From Bauldia litoralis (GTDB lineage Bacteria > Pseudomonadota > Alphaproteobacteria > Rhizobiales > Kaistiaceae): DNA of 64,000 bases. This document shows, in pieces, positions 35,447-45,102 of the stretch (positions within the stretch are counted from its first letter, which is position 1; each line of letters begins with the position of its first letter). Both the position numbers and the translations under genes were made by a program. The notes beneath the pieces were generated by a model. The model ran no database searches, was not told the origin of the DNA, and saw only the letters and a list, made by a program, of their open reading frames with translations. The stretch covers positions 62,001 through 126,000 of the forward strand of contig NZ_FMXQ01000002.1 of the NCBI RefSeq assembly GCF_900104485.1, in the 5' to 3' direction.

Positions 35447-37912
35447 ATGACCATGAACGAGATGAACGCCATCGACCCGCAGCCGCGCCGCGTCGACGCC
35501 GAAAGCCTCAAGGCGGCGATTGTCGACAAGCTCGCCTATGCCGTGGGCAAGGACTCGATCGTCGCAGAGCCACATGACTGGCTGGCCGCGACGATCCTGG
35601 TGGTCCGCGACCGGGCGATCGACCGCTGGATGGAATCGACGCGGGGGCCTTATCGGACCGGGGCGAAGCGGGTCTATTACCTGTCGGTCGAGTTCCTGAT
35701 CGGCCGGTTGCTGCGCGACGCGATGTCCAATCTCGGGCTGGTCGAGCCGATCGCCGAGGCGCTGAACAGTCTCGGTGTCGACCTCGACGCGATCGAGGCG
35801 CTGGAGCCCGACGCGGCGCTCGGCAATGGCGGGCTCGGGCGCCTTGCCGCCTGCTTCATGGAGAGCATGGCCTCGGTCGGTATCCCGGCCTACGGCTACG
35901 GCATCCGCTACGTCCACGGGCTTTTTCACCAGGAGATCAAGGACGGTAACCAGATCGAGCTGCCCGAGGACTGGCTGTCGGACGGCAACCTGTGGGAATT
36001 CGAGCGGCGCGAGGCGGCCTATGACATCGGCTTCGGCGGGACGGTGGAGAGCGACGGCATGGCCGGCGACACCGTGCGCCAGCGCTGGCAGCCGCAGGAG
36101 AAGGTCCTCGCCATCGCCTATGATACGCCGATCGTCGGCTGGCGCGGGGCGCGGGTGAACACGCTTCGCCTGTGGAGCGCGCGGGCGGTCAACCAGATCC
36201 ACCTCGACGACTTCAACCGCGGCGACCACGTCGCGGCCCTTGCCGACCTGACCCGGGCGGACACCATCACCCGGGTGCTCTACCCGGCGGACTCGACGGT
36301 GGCCGGCCAGGAGTTGCGGCTCCGGCAGGAATATTTCTTCGTTTCCGCCTCGCTGCAGGACCTGTTGCGTCGCCACCTCAAGCAGTTCGGCACGGTCGAG
36401 AACCTTCCCGACAAGGTCGCGATCCAGCTCAACGATACCCATCCCTCGGTCGCCGTCGCCGAACTGATGCGGGTGCTTGTCGACCTGCACGACATTCCCT
36501 GGGAGAAGGCCTGGGCGATCACCCGGGGGACGATCAGCTACACCAACCACACCCTCTTGCCCGAGGCGCTGGAGAGCTGGCCGGTGGGGCTGATGGAGCG
36601 GCTGCTGCCGCGCCACATGCAGATCATCTACGAGATCAACGCCCGCCTGCTGCAGTCGGCGCGGAAGTCCCTCGACGCCGATGCCGACCTGCTGGCCTCG
36701 CTGTCGCTGATCGACGAGCATCACGGCCGCCGCGTGCGGATGGGGCAGCTTGCCTTTGTCGGGTCGCACAAGGTCAACGGCGTCTCGGCGCTGCATACCG
36801 AACTGATGAAGGAGACCGTGTTCCGGGACCTCCACCGGCTCTACCCGGAGCGGATCGAGAACAAGACCAACGGCATCGCGCTGCGGCGCTGGCTGATGCA
36901 GGCCAATCCCGGGCTGATCGACCTGCTGGTCGAGGCGATCGGGCCGGCGGTGCTCGACGATGTCGATCGCCTCGTCGAGGCCGGGGCGCTTGCCGAAGAC
37001 GCGGCCTTCCAGGAACGCTTCGCGGCGATCAAGCGGGCCAACAAGATGCAACTGGCCGAGGTGATCCGCTCGACCGTCGGCGTATCGGTCGATCCGGACG
37101 CGATGTTCGACGTCCAGATCAAGCGCATCCACGAATACAAGCGCCAGCTCCTCAACATCCTCGAGACCATCGCCGTCTACAACCAGATCCGGATGCACCC
37201 GGAGCGGGACTGGGCGCCGCGGGTCAAGATCTTCGCCGGCAAGGCGGCGGCGAGCTACTGGACGGCGAAGCAGATCATCCGGCTGATCAACGACGTGGCC
37301 AGGGTAATCAACAACGATCCGGCGGTGCGCGGCCTGCTGAAGGTGGTCTTCCTGCCGAACTACAATGTCAGCCTCGCCGAGACGATCGTCCCGGCCGCCG
37401 ACCTGTCGGAGCAGATCTCGACCGCCGGCATGGAGGCTTCCGGCACCGGCAACATGAAGCTGGCGCTGAACGGCGCGATCACCATCGGCACGCTCGACGG
37501 CGCCAATGTCGAGATCAGCGAGCGGGTCGGGCCGGACAATATCGTCATCTTCGGGCTGACCGCCGACGAGGTCGCCGCGCAGCGGCGCGCCGGCCATAAC
37601 CCGCGTGCCATCATCGGCGCCGACGATCGCCTGCGCACGGTGATCGAGGCAATCGCTGACGGGGTCTTCTCGCCCGACGACCGCAATCGCTATCGCGACC
37701 TCGTCGACAACCTGATGACCACCGACGGCTTCCTGGTCACCGCCGACTTCGACGCCTATTGCAGGGCGCAGCGAGAGGTCGACGCGATCTGGCGCGAGCC
37801 GGCGTCGTGGCAGGCCAAGGCGATCCGCAACACCGCCAACATGGCGTGGTTCTCCGCCGACCGGACGATCCGCCAATATGCCCGCGACATCTGGGACGTG
37901 CCGGTGGGGTGA
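35447..37912 (+). CDS. glgP: Glycogen/alpha-glucan phosphorylase
   Basis: Releases glucose-1-phosphate from glycogen or maltodextrins using pyridoxal phosphate, 821 aa. N-terminal signatures are YYLSVEFLIGRLLRDAMSNL and ALGNGGLGRLAACF. The PLP-binding EASGTGNMKLALNGA is near the C-terminal third, followed by TIGTLDGANVEI. Length is normal. ATG codons at 35447 and 35453 are both possible after AGAGAAG. No other glg genes are present, so it stands alone between the enolase-family gene and the inositol genes. Confidence 0.95.
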   Translation: MTMNEMNAIDPQPRRVDAESLKAAIVDKLAYAVGKDSIVAEPHDWLAATILVVRDRAIDRWMESTRGPYRTGAKRVYYLSVEFLIGRLLRDAMSNLGLVEPIAEALNSLGVDLDAIEALEPDAALGNGGLGRLAACFMESMASVGIPAYGYGIRYVHGLFHQEIKDGNQIELPEDWLSDGNLWEFERREAAYDIGFGGTVESDGMAGDTVRQRWQPQEKVLAIAYDTPIVGWRGARVNTLRLWSARAVNQIHLDDFNRGDHVAALADLTRADTITRVLYPADSTVAGQELRLRQEYFFVSASLQDLLRRHLKQFGTVENLPDKVAIQLNDTHPSVAVAELMRVLVDLHDIPWEKAWAITRGTISYTNHTLLPEALESWPVGLMERLLPRHMQIIYEINARLLQSARKSLDADADLLASLSLIDEHHGRRVRMGQLAFVGSHKVNGVSALHTELMKETVFRDLHRLYPERIENKTNGIALRRWLMQANPGLIDLLVEAIGPAVLDDVDRLVEAGALAEDAAFQERFAAIKRANKMQLAEVIRSTVGVSVDPDAMFDVQIKRIHEYKRQLLNILETIAVYNQIRMHPERDWAPRVKIFAGKAAASYWTAKQIIRLINDVARVINNDPAVRGLLKVVFLPNYNVSLAETIVPAADLSEQISTAGMEASGTGNMKLALNGAITIGTLDGANVEISERVGPDNIVIFGLTADEVAAQRRAGHNPRAIIGADDRLRTVIEAIADGVFSPDDRNRYRDLVDNLMTTDGFLVTADFDAYCRAQREVDAIWREPASWQAKAIRNTANMAWFSADRTIRQYARDIWDVPVG

Positions 37913-37930
37913 GGCGGGGTCGGGGCCGGC

Positions 37931-38734
37931 TCAGTCCTTCAGCATCCACTCGTGGGCGGGGTCGTTGAAGAAGCGCCACTGGCGGCGCGGACCGGCCATG
38001 ACGTTGAGATAGTAGAGATCGTAGCCGTGGACGGTGGCGCAGGGGTGGTAGCCGCGCGGCACCAGCGTCGCGTCGCCATCCTCGATGGTCATTGCCTCGT
38101 CGAGCGACCGGTCGTCGGTATAGACGCGCTGGAAGCCGAAACCCTGCGGCGGGTTGAGGCGGTGGTAATAGACCTCCTCGAGCCGGGTCTCCTCCGGGAA
38201 GGCGTCGCGGTCGTGCTTGTGCGGCGGGTAGCTGGAGGCGTTGCCGGCCGGGGTGATGACCTCGACGACCAGCAGGCCGTCGGCCGGATCGGTTTCGTTG
38301 ATGATGTCGGTGACGTGGCGGACGTTGTTGCCCTTGCCGCGGACCATGACCTCATGGCTGTCGGGCGCGATGACCCGGGGCGGGTGGCTGCCGGCGTTGC
38401 CGGGCGCCGAACAGGCGGCGAGTTCGACATCTGTTTCGGCCGTCACCGTCCACTGCGCACCGGCCGGCACATAGACCGACCACGGCTTGCCATCGAAGAC
38501 GCTCATCCGCTCGCCGACGGTGCCAAGGTCCTCGCCGGCCGCCGTGACCGTGCCACGGCCGGTGAGGAAGACGAGGCAGACCTCGCGGTCGCCGGTCTCG
38601 ACGGTGACGGTTTCGCCGGCGGCAAGCTTGTGCAGGTCGAAGCCGACATACTCCCAGCCGGCGCTTTCCGGCGTGATGTGGAGCGTGCGCTTGAGGGCGT
38701 CCGGCGCCGACTGGCGCATATGCAGATGTGACAT
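37931..38734 (-). CDS. iolB: 5-deoxy-glucuronate isomerase IolB
   Basis: Isomerises 5-deoxy-glucuronate to 5-dehydro-2-deoxygluconate in myo-inositol breakdown, 267 aa. Cupin-like; the metal-site segment SYPPHKHDRDAFPEETRLEE is followed by YYHRLNPPQGFGFQRVYTDD and PRGYHPCATVHGYDLYYLN, all diagnostic of IolB. It lies 49 nt downstream of iolC on the same strand, so the two form an operon. Confidence 0.95.
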   Translation of the reverse strand: MSHLHMRQSAPDALKRTLHITPESAGWEYVGFDLHKLAAGETVTVETGDREVCLVFLTGRGTVTAAGEDLGTVGERMSVFDGKPWSVYVPAGAQWTVTAETDVELAACSAPGNAGSHPPRVIAPDSHEVMVRGKGNNVRHVTDIINETDPADGLLVVEVITPAGNASSYPPHKHDRDAFPEETRLEEVYYHRLNPPQGFGFQRVYTDDRSLDEAMTIEDGDATLVPRGYHPCATVHGYDLYYLNVMAGPRRQWRFFNDPAHEWMLKD

Positions 38735-38783
38735 GGTCGATGATCCTCCCGGCTACCCGGTCTGACGCAACGTGTGGCGGGTT

Positions 38784-40709
38784 TCAAGCCGCGCGGTTGG
38801 CGCGAAGGTCGGTCCAGGTCGCGACCAGGTCGCCGAAGCGGGTGGCCATGTCGGCGATCGCCGCGTCGTCGTCGATCTCGCCGCGCAGCCATTTCTCGGC
38901 GCAGGGGTTGAAGATGGTGCGGCCGACGGCGAAGCCCTTGACGATGCCGATGTCGGCGGCGCGGGCGAAGGCGGCCTGCAATTCCTCGGCGGGCGCATCG
39001 AGGCCGAGGACGACGACGCCCCGGCACCACGGGTCGGCCCCGGCGATGACGGTCTCGATCGCTGCCCAGACGTCGGAGGTCGGTTGGGCTTCGAGCTTCC
39101 ACCAGTCGGGCTTGATGCCGGCGGCATAGATCGCCTCCAGCATCGTCGCGGTGGTCGTGTCGTCGAGCGGCGCCTGCTTGCTGGAGATCACCTCGATCAG
39201 CAGTTCGAGGTGATTGGCGCGGGCGGCGTCATAGAGGGTGCGCAGCTTCTCGATCTGCTCGGTCATCAAGGCCGCGTCGTCCTGCGGGCTCATGAAGGCG
39301 AGGCACTTGACGGTGTGGGTGACCGGCCATTCGGCCAGCCGGCCGCCGATATCCTGGGTGAACTCGAAGCGGAGCGGCCGCGAGGTCGGCAACTCGACCG
39401 GCCGGCCGATCCACAGGGGATGGGCGGCGGCCGCGGTCATCGCGTCGCGGCCATGGGTCTCGTCGAGCAGCATGCCGAAGCCAGGACGGCCGTCGGCGAC
39501 CTTCGCTGCGGCGGCGACAGCGAGCACCTTGAAGTCGGCGATCCGGTCGCGGGAAACCCCGGCGCGGTCGGCCATCGCATCGAACTGGATGCGGTGGTCG
39601 ATGGCCAGCGCCATCAGTCCCTCCGGCTGCGGCCGCCGGGTGGTCGCCCAGTGGATGTGGTTGAGGACGGGATCGTGGCGGAGCGCGTGATAGCTGCTGC
39701 CGTGGTCGAGGAACCAGTTCAGTTCTTCCCAGGTCGGGTATTCCGGGGCGCAAAGAAGGCGCGAGACGGCGAAGGCGCCGCAGGCATTGGCCCAGGTCGC
39801 CGCGGTCGCAATCGGCTCATCGCGCAGCCAGCCCCGCAGGAAACCGGCCATGAAGGCGTCGCCGGCGCCGAGCACGTTATGCACCTCGATCGGGAAGCCC
39901 TTGCCGACGATGCCGGTGTCGAGGTCGTCGGGGATCGCGTCGGTGAAGACGACGCAGCCCATCGGCCCGCGCTTGAGGACGATGGTCGCGCCGGAGAGCG
40001 AACGGATCTTGCGGAGCGCGGCGACGACATCGTCGCCACCGCCCGCGATCAGCACCTCTTCCTCGGTGCCGACGATCAGGTCGCAATGGGGGAGGACCGT
40101 CTGCAGGTGTTCCGACACCCGCTCCGACATGATGAAGCGCTGGTCGCCGGCGGCGTGGCCGGCGAGGCCCCAGAGGTTCGGTCGGTAGTCGATGTCGAAG
40201 GCGACCTTGCGGCCGGCGGCTCGGGCAATCTCGATCGCCTTGAACTGGGCGGCGGCGACACCGTCGCGCGAGAAATGCGTACCGGTGACGACGATCGCTT
40301 TGGCCGAGGCGATCAGCGCCGGGTCGATATCGGCCTCGGTCAGCGCCATGTCGGCGCAGTTTTCGCGGTAGAAGAGGAGGGGAAAGCTGGTGTCGCTCTC
40401 CACCGACAGAAGGACGAGGCCGGAGAGCCGCTCGCTGTCGATCTTGACGCCGTCGGTGACGACGCCCTCGCGGGCCAGCTGTTCGCGGATGAAACCGCCC
40501 ACCTGCTCGTCGCCAACGCCGGTGATCAACGCCGAGCGTAGGCCGAGCCGCGCCGCGCCGATCGCGATATTGGCCGGGCAACCACCCACCGACTTGGCGA
40601 AGGAGGAGATGTCCTCCAGCCGCGAGCCGATCTGATTGCCGTAGAGATCGACCGACGAACGGCCGATGGTCACGACGTCGAGGATAGGGTCGGACCCCGC
40701 CTCTGGCAT
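38784..40709 (-). CDS. iolC: Fused 5-dehydro-2-deoxygluconokinase (IolC) and DUF2090 domain
   Basis: 641 aa. Residues 1 to about 320 are a PfkB-family kinase: VTIGRSSVDLYGNQIGSRLE at the start and VLGAGDAFMAGFLRGWL with the catalytic Asp. Residues from about 330 to the end form a DUF2090 domain (GLMALAIDHRIQFDAMADRA and later), a TIM-barrel related to the IolJ-type aldolase. Such fusions are common in proteobacterial iol operons and may carry out both kinase and aldolase steps (inference). iolB follows. Confidence 0.93.
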   Translation of the reverse strand: MPEAGSDPILDVVTIGRSSVDLYGNQIGSRLEDISSFAKSVGGCPANIAIGAARLGLRSALITGVGDEQVGGFIREQLAREGVVTDGVKIDSERLSGLVLLSVESDTSFPLLFYRENCADMALTEADIDPALIASAKAIVVTGTHFSRDGVAAAQFKAIEIARAAGRKVAFDIDYRPNLWGLAGHAAGDQRFIMSERVSEHLQTVLPHCDLIVGTEEEVLIAGGGDDVVAALRKIRSLSGATIVLKRGPMGCVVFTDAIPDDLDTGIVGKGFPIEVHNVLGAGDAFMAGFLRGWLRDEPIATAATWANACGAFAVSRLLCAPEYPTWEELNWFLDHGSSYHALRHDPVLNHIHWATTRRPQPEGLMALAIDHRIQFDAMADRAGVSRDRIADFKVLAVAAAAKVADGRPGFGMLLDETHGRDAMTAAAAHPLWIGRPVELPTSRPLRFEFTQDIGGRLAEWPVTHTVKCLAFMSPQDDAALMTEQIEKLRTLYDAARANHLELLIEVISSKQAPLDDTTTATMLEAIYAAGIKPDWWKLEAQPTSDVWAAIETVIAGADPWCRGVVVLGLDAPAEELQAAFARAADIGIVKGFAVGRTIFNPCAEKWLRGEIDDDAAIADMATRFGDLVATWTDLRANRAA

Positions 40710-40794
40710 TGAGCGTCTCCCGGATTATGATTGGACAGCCAATTGGCCTTGGAATACCAATAATGAAACATAGGTTCTAAAGAGCCGTCAATTC

Positions 40795-40808
40795 GGAATT
40801 TTCATTCC
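40795..40808. promoter_or_regulatory. Candidate IolR (RpiR-type) operator GGAA-N6-TTCC
   Basis: GGAA-TTTTCA-TTCC in the 121-nt gap between divergent iolC and iolG, 22 nt upstream of the iolG ATG. The same spaced palindrome is reported for IolR in Sinorhizobium. TTGG-N4-CCAA (40749-40760) and GCCAATTGGC (40738-40747) lie nearby. The RpiR gene at 44.2-45.1 kb is the obvious partner. Confidence 0.5.
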
Positions 40809-40830
40809 ATACCTTGGGAGGGGGATAATC

Positions 40831-41817
40831 ATGGTCCGTTTCGGGCTTCTCGGCGCCGGCCGTATCGGCAAGCTGCATGGCAACAATATCGTCGCGTCGC
40901 CAGACGCCGAACTGGTTGCCGTGGCCGATGTCGTGGCGGAGGCAGCGACCGCGCTGGCGGAGGCTACCGGGGCCGAGGCGCGCAGCGCCGAGGCGATCAT
41001 CAACGGCGACGATATCGACGCGATCCTGATCGGCACCTCGACCGACACCCATGCCGACTTCATCGAACAGGCGATGGCGGCCGGCAAGGCGGTGCTGTGC
41101 GAGAAGCCGGTCGACCTCGATGCCGGGCGGATCGAAACCTGCCTCAAGGCCGTCGAGCCAACCGGACGGCCGCTGATGGTCGGCTTCAACCGGCGTTTCG
41201 ATCCAAATTTTGCGTCGCTCAAGAAGCGCCTGGACGATGGCGCGGTCGGCTCGGTGGAGATGGTGACGATCATCTCGCGTGATCCGGGACCGCCGCCGGT
41301 CTCCTACATCGAGCGGTCCGGCGGACTCTATCGCGACATGATGATCCACGATTTCGACATGGCCCGCTTCCTGCTCGGCGAGGAGCCGGTCGAGGTCCAT
41401 GCCGTCGGCTCGGTGCTGGTCGATCCGGCGATCGGCAAGGCCGGCGATGTCGATACGGCGATGGTCATGCTGCGGACGGCCTCCGGCAAGCTTTGCCAGA
41501 TCTCCTGCTCGCGCCGCGCGACCTATGGCTACGACCAGCGGATCGAGGTGCATGGCTCCGGCGGCATGATCCGCGCCGGCAATCTTCACGAGACGACGGT
41601 CGAGCTGGCGACCGGCGGCGGCTTCACCGCCGATCCGGTGATGAACTTCTTCCTCGAGCGCTATGGCGCGGCCTACCGGCTCGAACTCGCGGCCTTCATT
41701 GACGCGGTCGAGAACGGCACGCCGACATCGCCCTCCGGTCACGACGGGCTGATGGCGCAGCGGCTGGCGGATGCGGCGACAAAGGCGCGCGAGACCGGCC
41801 AGCCGGTCAAGGTCTGA
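40831..41817 (+). CDS. iolG: Inositol 2-dehydrogenase IolG (Gfo/Idh/MocA family)
   Basis: Oxidises myo-inositol to scyllo-inosose with NAD, 328 aa. The N-terminal Rossmann motif is FGLLGAGRIGKLHGNNI. The family Lys is in CEKPVDLD, and YRDMMIHDFDMARFLLGEEP holds the catalytic Asp/His segment. GGGAGGGGG precedes ATG 40831. It diverges from iolC-iolB across a short gap with an IolR-like palindrome. iolA, iolD and iolE are not in the window. Confidence 0.92.
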   Translation: MVRFGLLGAGRIGKLHGNNIVASPDAELVAVADVVAEAATALAEATGAEARSAEAIINGDDIDAILIGTSTDTHADFIEQAMAAGKAVLCEKPVDLDAGRIETCLKAVEPTGRPLMVGFNRRFDPNFASLKKRLDDGAVGSVEMVTIISRDPGPPPVSYIERSGGLYRDMMIHDFDMARFLLGEEPVEVHAVGSVLVDPAIGKAGDVDTAMVMLRTASGKLCQISCSRRATYGYDQRIEVHGSGGMIRAGNLHETTVELATGGGFTADPVMNFFLERYGAAYRLELAAFIDAVENGTPTSPSGHDGLMAQRLADAATKARETGQPVKV

Positions 41818-41865
41818 TCGGCGGCCACCGGGGGAGAGCCGTGGCCTGCCGGCGGGCGGAGGACC

Positions 41866-42876
41866 TCAGAAGGACTCGACGACGATCTTGCCCTTCGCCT
41901 GTCCCGTTTCGATCAGGGCATGGGCGGCGCGGATGGTCTCGGCATTGATCGGGCTGAGGACCTGGCTGAGCGTCGTGCGAATGCGCCCGGCGTCGATCTC
42001 GCCGGCGACATAGGTCAGCAGCTTGTGCTGCTCGATCATGTCCGGCGTTTCGAACATGGCGCGGGTGAACATGAACTCCCAGTGCAGGCTGGCCGACTTG
42101 GTCTTCATGGCGGCCATCGGCATCGGCAGGTCGGTGTCATCGATCGAGACGATGCCGCCTTCGGGCCGGATCAGTTCGACCGCCGTTTCCCAGTGGCGCA
42201 TGTCGTTGAAGATCGCGATGTGATCGACGAACTGGAAGCCCAGCGCCCGGACCTGTTCGACCATCGGCTCGCGATGATTGACGACATGATCGGCGCCGAG
42301 CTCCTTTACCCAGTCCGATGTCTCGGGGCGCGAGGCCGTGGCGATGACGACCAGCCCGGCTGCCCTGGCGAGCTGGATGGCGATCGAGCCGACGCCGCCA
42401 CCGGCGCCGATGATCAGGACCGACTGGCCCTTGTCGCCGCCGTCGCGGTCGATGCCAAGGCGATCGAAGAAGGACTCATAGGCGGTGATCGTCGTCAGCG
42501 GCAGCGCCGCCGCTTCGGCGAAGCTCAGGCTTTTCGGCTTGGCCCCGACGATGCGCTCATCGATCAACTGGAACTCGGCATTCGAGCCCGGCCGGGTGAT
42601 GTCGCCGGCATAATAGACTTCGTCGCCCGGCTTGAAGATCGTCACGTCGGGGCCGACCGCCTCGACGACGCCGCTGGCGTCCCACCCAAGGACCTTGGGC
42701 GGGTCATCCACCGTGTTGGTCCGGGCACGGACCTTGGTGTCGACCGGGTTGACGGAGACGGCCTTGACCGAAACCAGCAGGTCGCGGCCGGAGGCGGATG
42801 GCTTCGGCAGGTCGACGTCGAGCAAGGCCTTCGGGTCGGAGATCGGCAGATGGTGGGTGAGGGCGACGGCTTTCAT
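41866..42876 (-). CDS. MDR-superfamily (zinc-binding type) alcohol dehydrogenase/quinone oxidoreductase
   Basis: 336 aa. The GroES-like N-terminal domain contains VSVNPVDTKVRAR and GWDASGVVEAVG. The cofactor fold has the motif IGAGGGVGSIAIQLARAAG at about residues 150-168. Catalytic zinc ligands are not evident, so it is more like a quinone oxidoreductase (NADPH) than a true zinc enzyme. ATG 42876 has AGGAAG seven nt upstream; ATGs at 42897 and 42882 are less well placed. It converges with iolG. Confidence 0.87.
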   Translation of the reverse strand: MKAVALTHHLPISDPKALLDVDLPKPSASGRDLLVSVKAVSVNPVDTKVRARTNTVDDPPKVLGWDASGVVEAVGPDVTIFKPGDEVYYAGDITRPGSNAEFQLIDERIVGAKPKSLSFAEAAALPLTTITAYESFFDRLGIDRDGGDKGQSVLIIGAGGGVGSIAIQLARAAGLVVIATASRPETSDWVKELGADHVVNHREPMVEQVRALGFQFVDHIAIFNDMRHWETAVELIRPEGGIVSIDDTDLPMPMAAMKTKSASLHWEFMFTRAMFETPDMIEQHKLLTYVAGEIDAGRIRTTLSQVLSPINAETIRAAHALIETGQAKGKIVVESF

Positions 42877-42893
42877 TGTCATTCTTCCTGCGT

Positions 42894-44222
42894 TCATGGG
42901 CGCGCGGTCTGGCTGCCGCCGACAGGGTCCGCCCCCGGCAGGACGGTGCGCGCCGGGATCGGGCGTTTCTCCGGCGGCTTGCGACCGAGCGTGACGACGC
43001 GCTGCAGCAGGCCGAGTTCGCGGACCGGGGTCTTCGGGGTTTCGACGTAGCGGATGGCGATCTCACCGCCGTCCTCGGCGACATGGAAGTAGTTCAACCG
43101 GAAGGAGGGGTAGTAGACCGCCGGCAGGTAGCCGAAGCGGACCGGCACCCGGTCGAGGATCTTCAGCCAGGTTCCCATGTTGATGATGACCCGGCCGTCC
43201 TCCTGTTCGAGAAAGGCGTCATGGGTGTGGCCGAACAGGTAGATCGCGGTGTCCGGGTTCTCCTTGAAGACGGTGCGGGCGCGGGCGAGATACGTGTCGT
43301 TGCCGAGACCGTCGACCGACTGGATGCTGCCGATGCCGAGCTTGAAACGGGTGAGGGTCTTGCGGAGATCGCGCAGCACGATCGCACCGGGGATCGCCAT
43401 CACCAGCATGAAGAACAGGATCAGCATGTTCACGAAAACGATGGCGATGAAGATGTTGCCGACGAAGCCGAGCGAGCGGATGACCGGGTTGTGCAGGATG
43501 TAGTTGACGTTGATCAGCCCGGCGCGGCTGAGCAGTTCGGCGGCGAGCGCCAGGCCGGTGAGCGTCAGCATCAGCAGGAAGAGGGCTATGACGCCGCGCA
43601 CCACCCAGCCCATCTCCCGGTAAAAATAGTTCGACATGCCCCAGTCGGGGACCTGCTCGGTGGCGACCGAGCGGATGTCCTTGAGCCAGTTGCCGCGACC
43701 GAAGGCCGAGTGGCGGCTGGCGCCGGCGACGATGGTCTCGGTGATGTAATAGCCGACGGGGAGGGCATAGAGGTTGCCGTAGTCGGGCGAGGCGTTGAAC
43801 GGGTCGGCCTGCTGGCCGTGCTCGATCCAGATCGTCCGGCCGAGCATCTGGCGCTGCAGGCTGATCGCTGTGTCGAGGTGGAGGTTGTAGGCGAGCAGCC
43901 GCTCGTGGAAGGCCGGGTCGCAGGCGAGGTCATAGTCGTGGTTGCCGACCATGACGGTGATGCGTACCGTCTCGCCGGTCGCCTTCAGCTGGTCGAAGAT
44001 CGTCTGGTGATGGGCGACGATCTCATCGAACTTGGTAACGCCCTCGACGGTGGTGAGCTCCCAGAAGCCGAAGGTATCGCCGCCGACGATCAGCTCGGAA
44101 TCGGTGCCCTTGGCCGCCAGTTCCCTGAGGAAGCCGATGAACTCCTCGGCGTAGTCGCATTGCTGGAGTTCGCCGTCACCGCCGAGGTGAAGGTCGCTGA
44201 GAAAATAGTAGTCCCTGGCCAA
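42894..44222 (-). CDS. Metallophosphoesterase with internal membrane segments
   Basis: 442 aa. Calcineurin-like motifs: SDLHLGGD (Asp10, His12), VGGDTFGFWE (Asp49), MVGNHDYDL (Asn94-His95-Asp96) and FGHTHDAF (His331, His333). Between the third and last motifs there are two hydrophobic stretches, about 207-229 and 252-284, so the enzyme is probably anchored to the inner membrane with the catalytic domain split around the anchor. Substrate unknown. No ATG fits; TTG 44222 is preceded by ACGGAG. It lies just after the RpiR gene. Confidence 0.82.
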   Translation of the reverse strand: MARDYYFLSDLHLGGDGELQQCDYAEEFIGFLRELAAKGTDSELIVGGDTFGFWELTTVEGVTKFDEIVAHHQTIFDQLKATGETVRITVMVGNHDYDLACDPAFHERLLAYNLHLDTAISLQRQMLGRTIWIEHGQQADPFNASPDYGNLYALPVGYYITETIVAGASRHSAFGRGNWLKDIRSVATEQVPDWGMSNYFYREMGWVVRGVIALFLLMLTLTGLALAAELLSRAGLINVNYILHNPVIRSLGFVGNIFIAIVFVNMLILFFMLVMAIPGAIVLRDLRKTLTRFKLGIGSIQSVDGLGNDTYLARARTVFKENPDTAIYLFGHTHDAFLEQEDGRVIINMGTWLKILDRVPVRFGYLPAVYYPSFRLNYFHVAEDGGEIAIRYVETPKTPVRELGLLQRVVTLGRKPPEKRPIPARTVLPGADPVGGSQTARP

Positions 44223-44244
44223 GTGGCGGCTCCGTTTCTGGTGA

Positions 44245-45102
44245 TCAGTCGCGCGCTTCGCGCCTGGCGCCGGCCGCGACGGCGAGAGCCATCGCCAGCG
44301 CCATCGTCGCCGCGAGCGAGCGGAAGCCGGCATAATCCGCCTCGACGACCTCGAGCTGGACGGTGGCATTGGCGGAAAGCGGCGAGAAGGGGCTGTCGGT
44401 GATGGTGACGATCGGCACCCCGCATTCGGCGGCGCGGGCGGCAAGCTCGACGGTGATCGGCGCGTAGGGGGAAAAGCTGATCGCCACCAGCGCGTCGCCC
44501 GAATTGGCGCCGGCGAGTTGCTCGGGGCCGAGGGCCGCGACGTTGTCGAGGAGGACGGTGCGGCAGCCGATCTTGCCGAGCGCGTAGGCGAGATAGGCCG
44601 AAACCGGGAAGACTCGGCGGAGGCCAAGGAGGTAGATCGTGTCGGCATCGGCCAGGAGGGCCGCGGCCCGATCGACCTCCATGCTGGAAACGGTTTCACG
44701 CAGCCGGTCGATGGATGCGATGGCGGATTCGGCGAATCCGTCGACCAGCCCGCTGACGCCGTCGCGGTGGTCGGTGACGTGATCGCCGATGCGGGCGAGG
44801 CGCTCGCGGTAGTCCGGCCAGCGGGACTTCAACTGCGCCCGGAAGACGTCCTGCAGGTCGGTGAAGCCGGCATAGCCGAGGGTCTGGGCGAAGCGGATCA
44901 GCGTCGAAGGCTGGACCTTGGCCTGTGCGGCGACGCTGGCGACGGTTCCGAAGGCGACTTCATCGGGATTTTCGAGGGCGAAGGCGGCGACCTGGACGAG
45001 ACGGCGCGGCAGGGCTTCACGGCGCGAGATCAGGAGATCCTTCAGGCCGTCGAAATCGCGGGGCGGGTGATCGGTCGTCCGTTCGGCCATCATTCGCATC
45101 AT
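44245..45102 (-). CDS. MurR/RpiR-family transcriptional regulator, probable inositol regulator
   Basis: 285 aa. The N-terminal HTH_6 domain (residues 15-95) includes VASVAAQAKVQPSTLIRFAQ; a C-terminal SIS sugar-phosphate domain runs from about 125 to 265 (YLLGLRRVFPVSAYLAYALG). RpiR regulators control rhizobial inositol genes (IolR). The nearby iol genes, the ABC transporter and the GGAA-N6-TTCC site support that role. The first ATG directly follows the U-run of the ABC-operon terminator and has no ribosome binding site; ATG 45090 is an alternative start. Confidence 0.87.
   Translation of the reverse strand: MMRMMAERTTDHPPRDFDGLKDLLISRREALPRRLVQVAAFALENPDEVAFGTVASVAAQAKVQPSTLIRFAQTLGYAGFTDLQDVFRAQLKSRWPDYRERLARIGDHVTDHRDGVSGLVDGFAESAIASIDRLRETVSSMEVDRAAALLADADTIYLLGLRRVFPVSAYLAYALGKIGCRTVLLDNVAALGPEQLAGANSGDALVAISFSPYAPITVELAARAAECGVPIVTITDSPFSPLSANATVQLEVVEADYAGFRSLAATMALAMALAVAAGARREARD

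Noticed and set aside
35105-37876. Open frame of over 900 codons antisense to glgP
   Set aside because: Same shadow effect; the plus strand encodes a clear phosphorylase with all motifs.
44223-44699. N-terminal extension of the metallophosphoesterase frame into the RpiR gene
   Set aside because: The extension is a Ser/Pro/Arg-rich shadow of the regulator gene; the calcineurin fold begins at the TTG at 44222.
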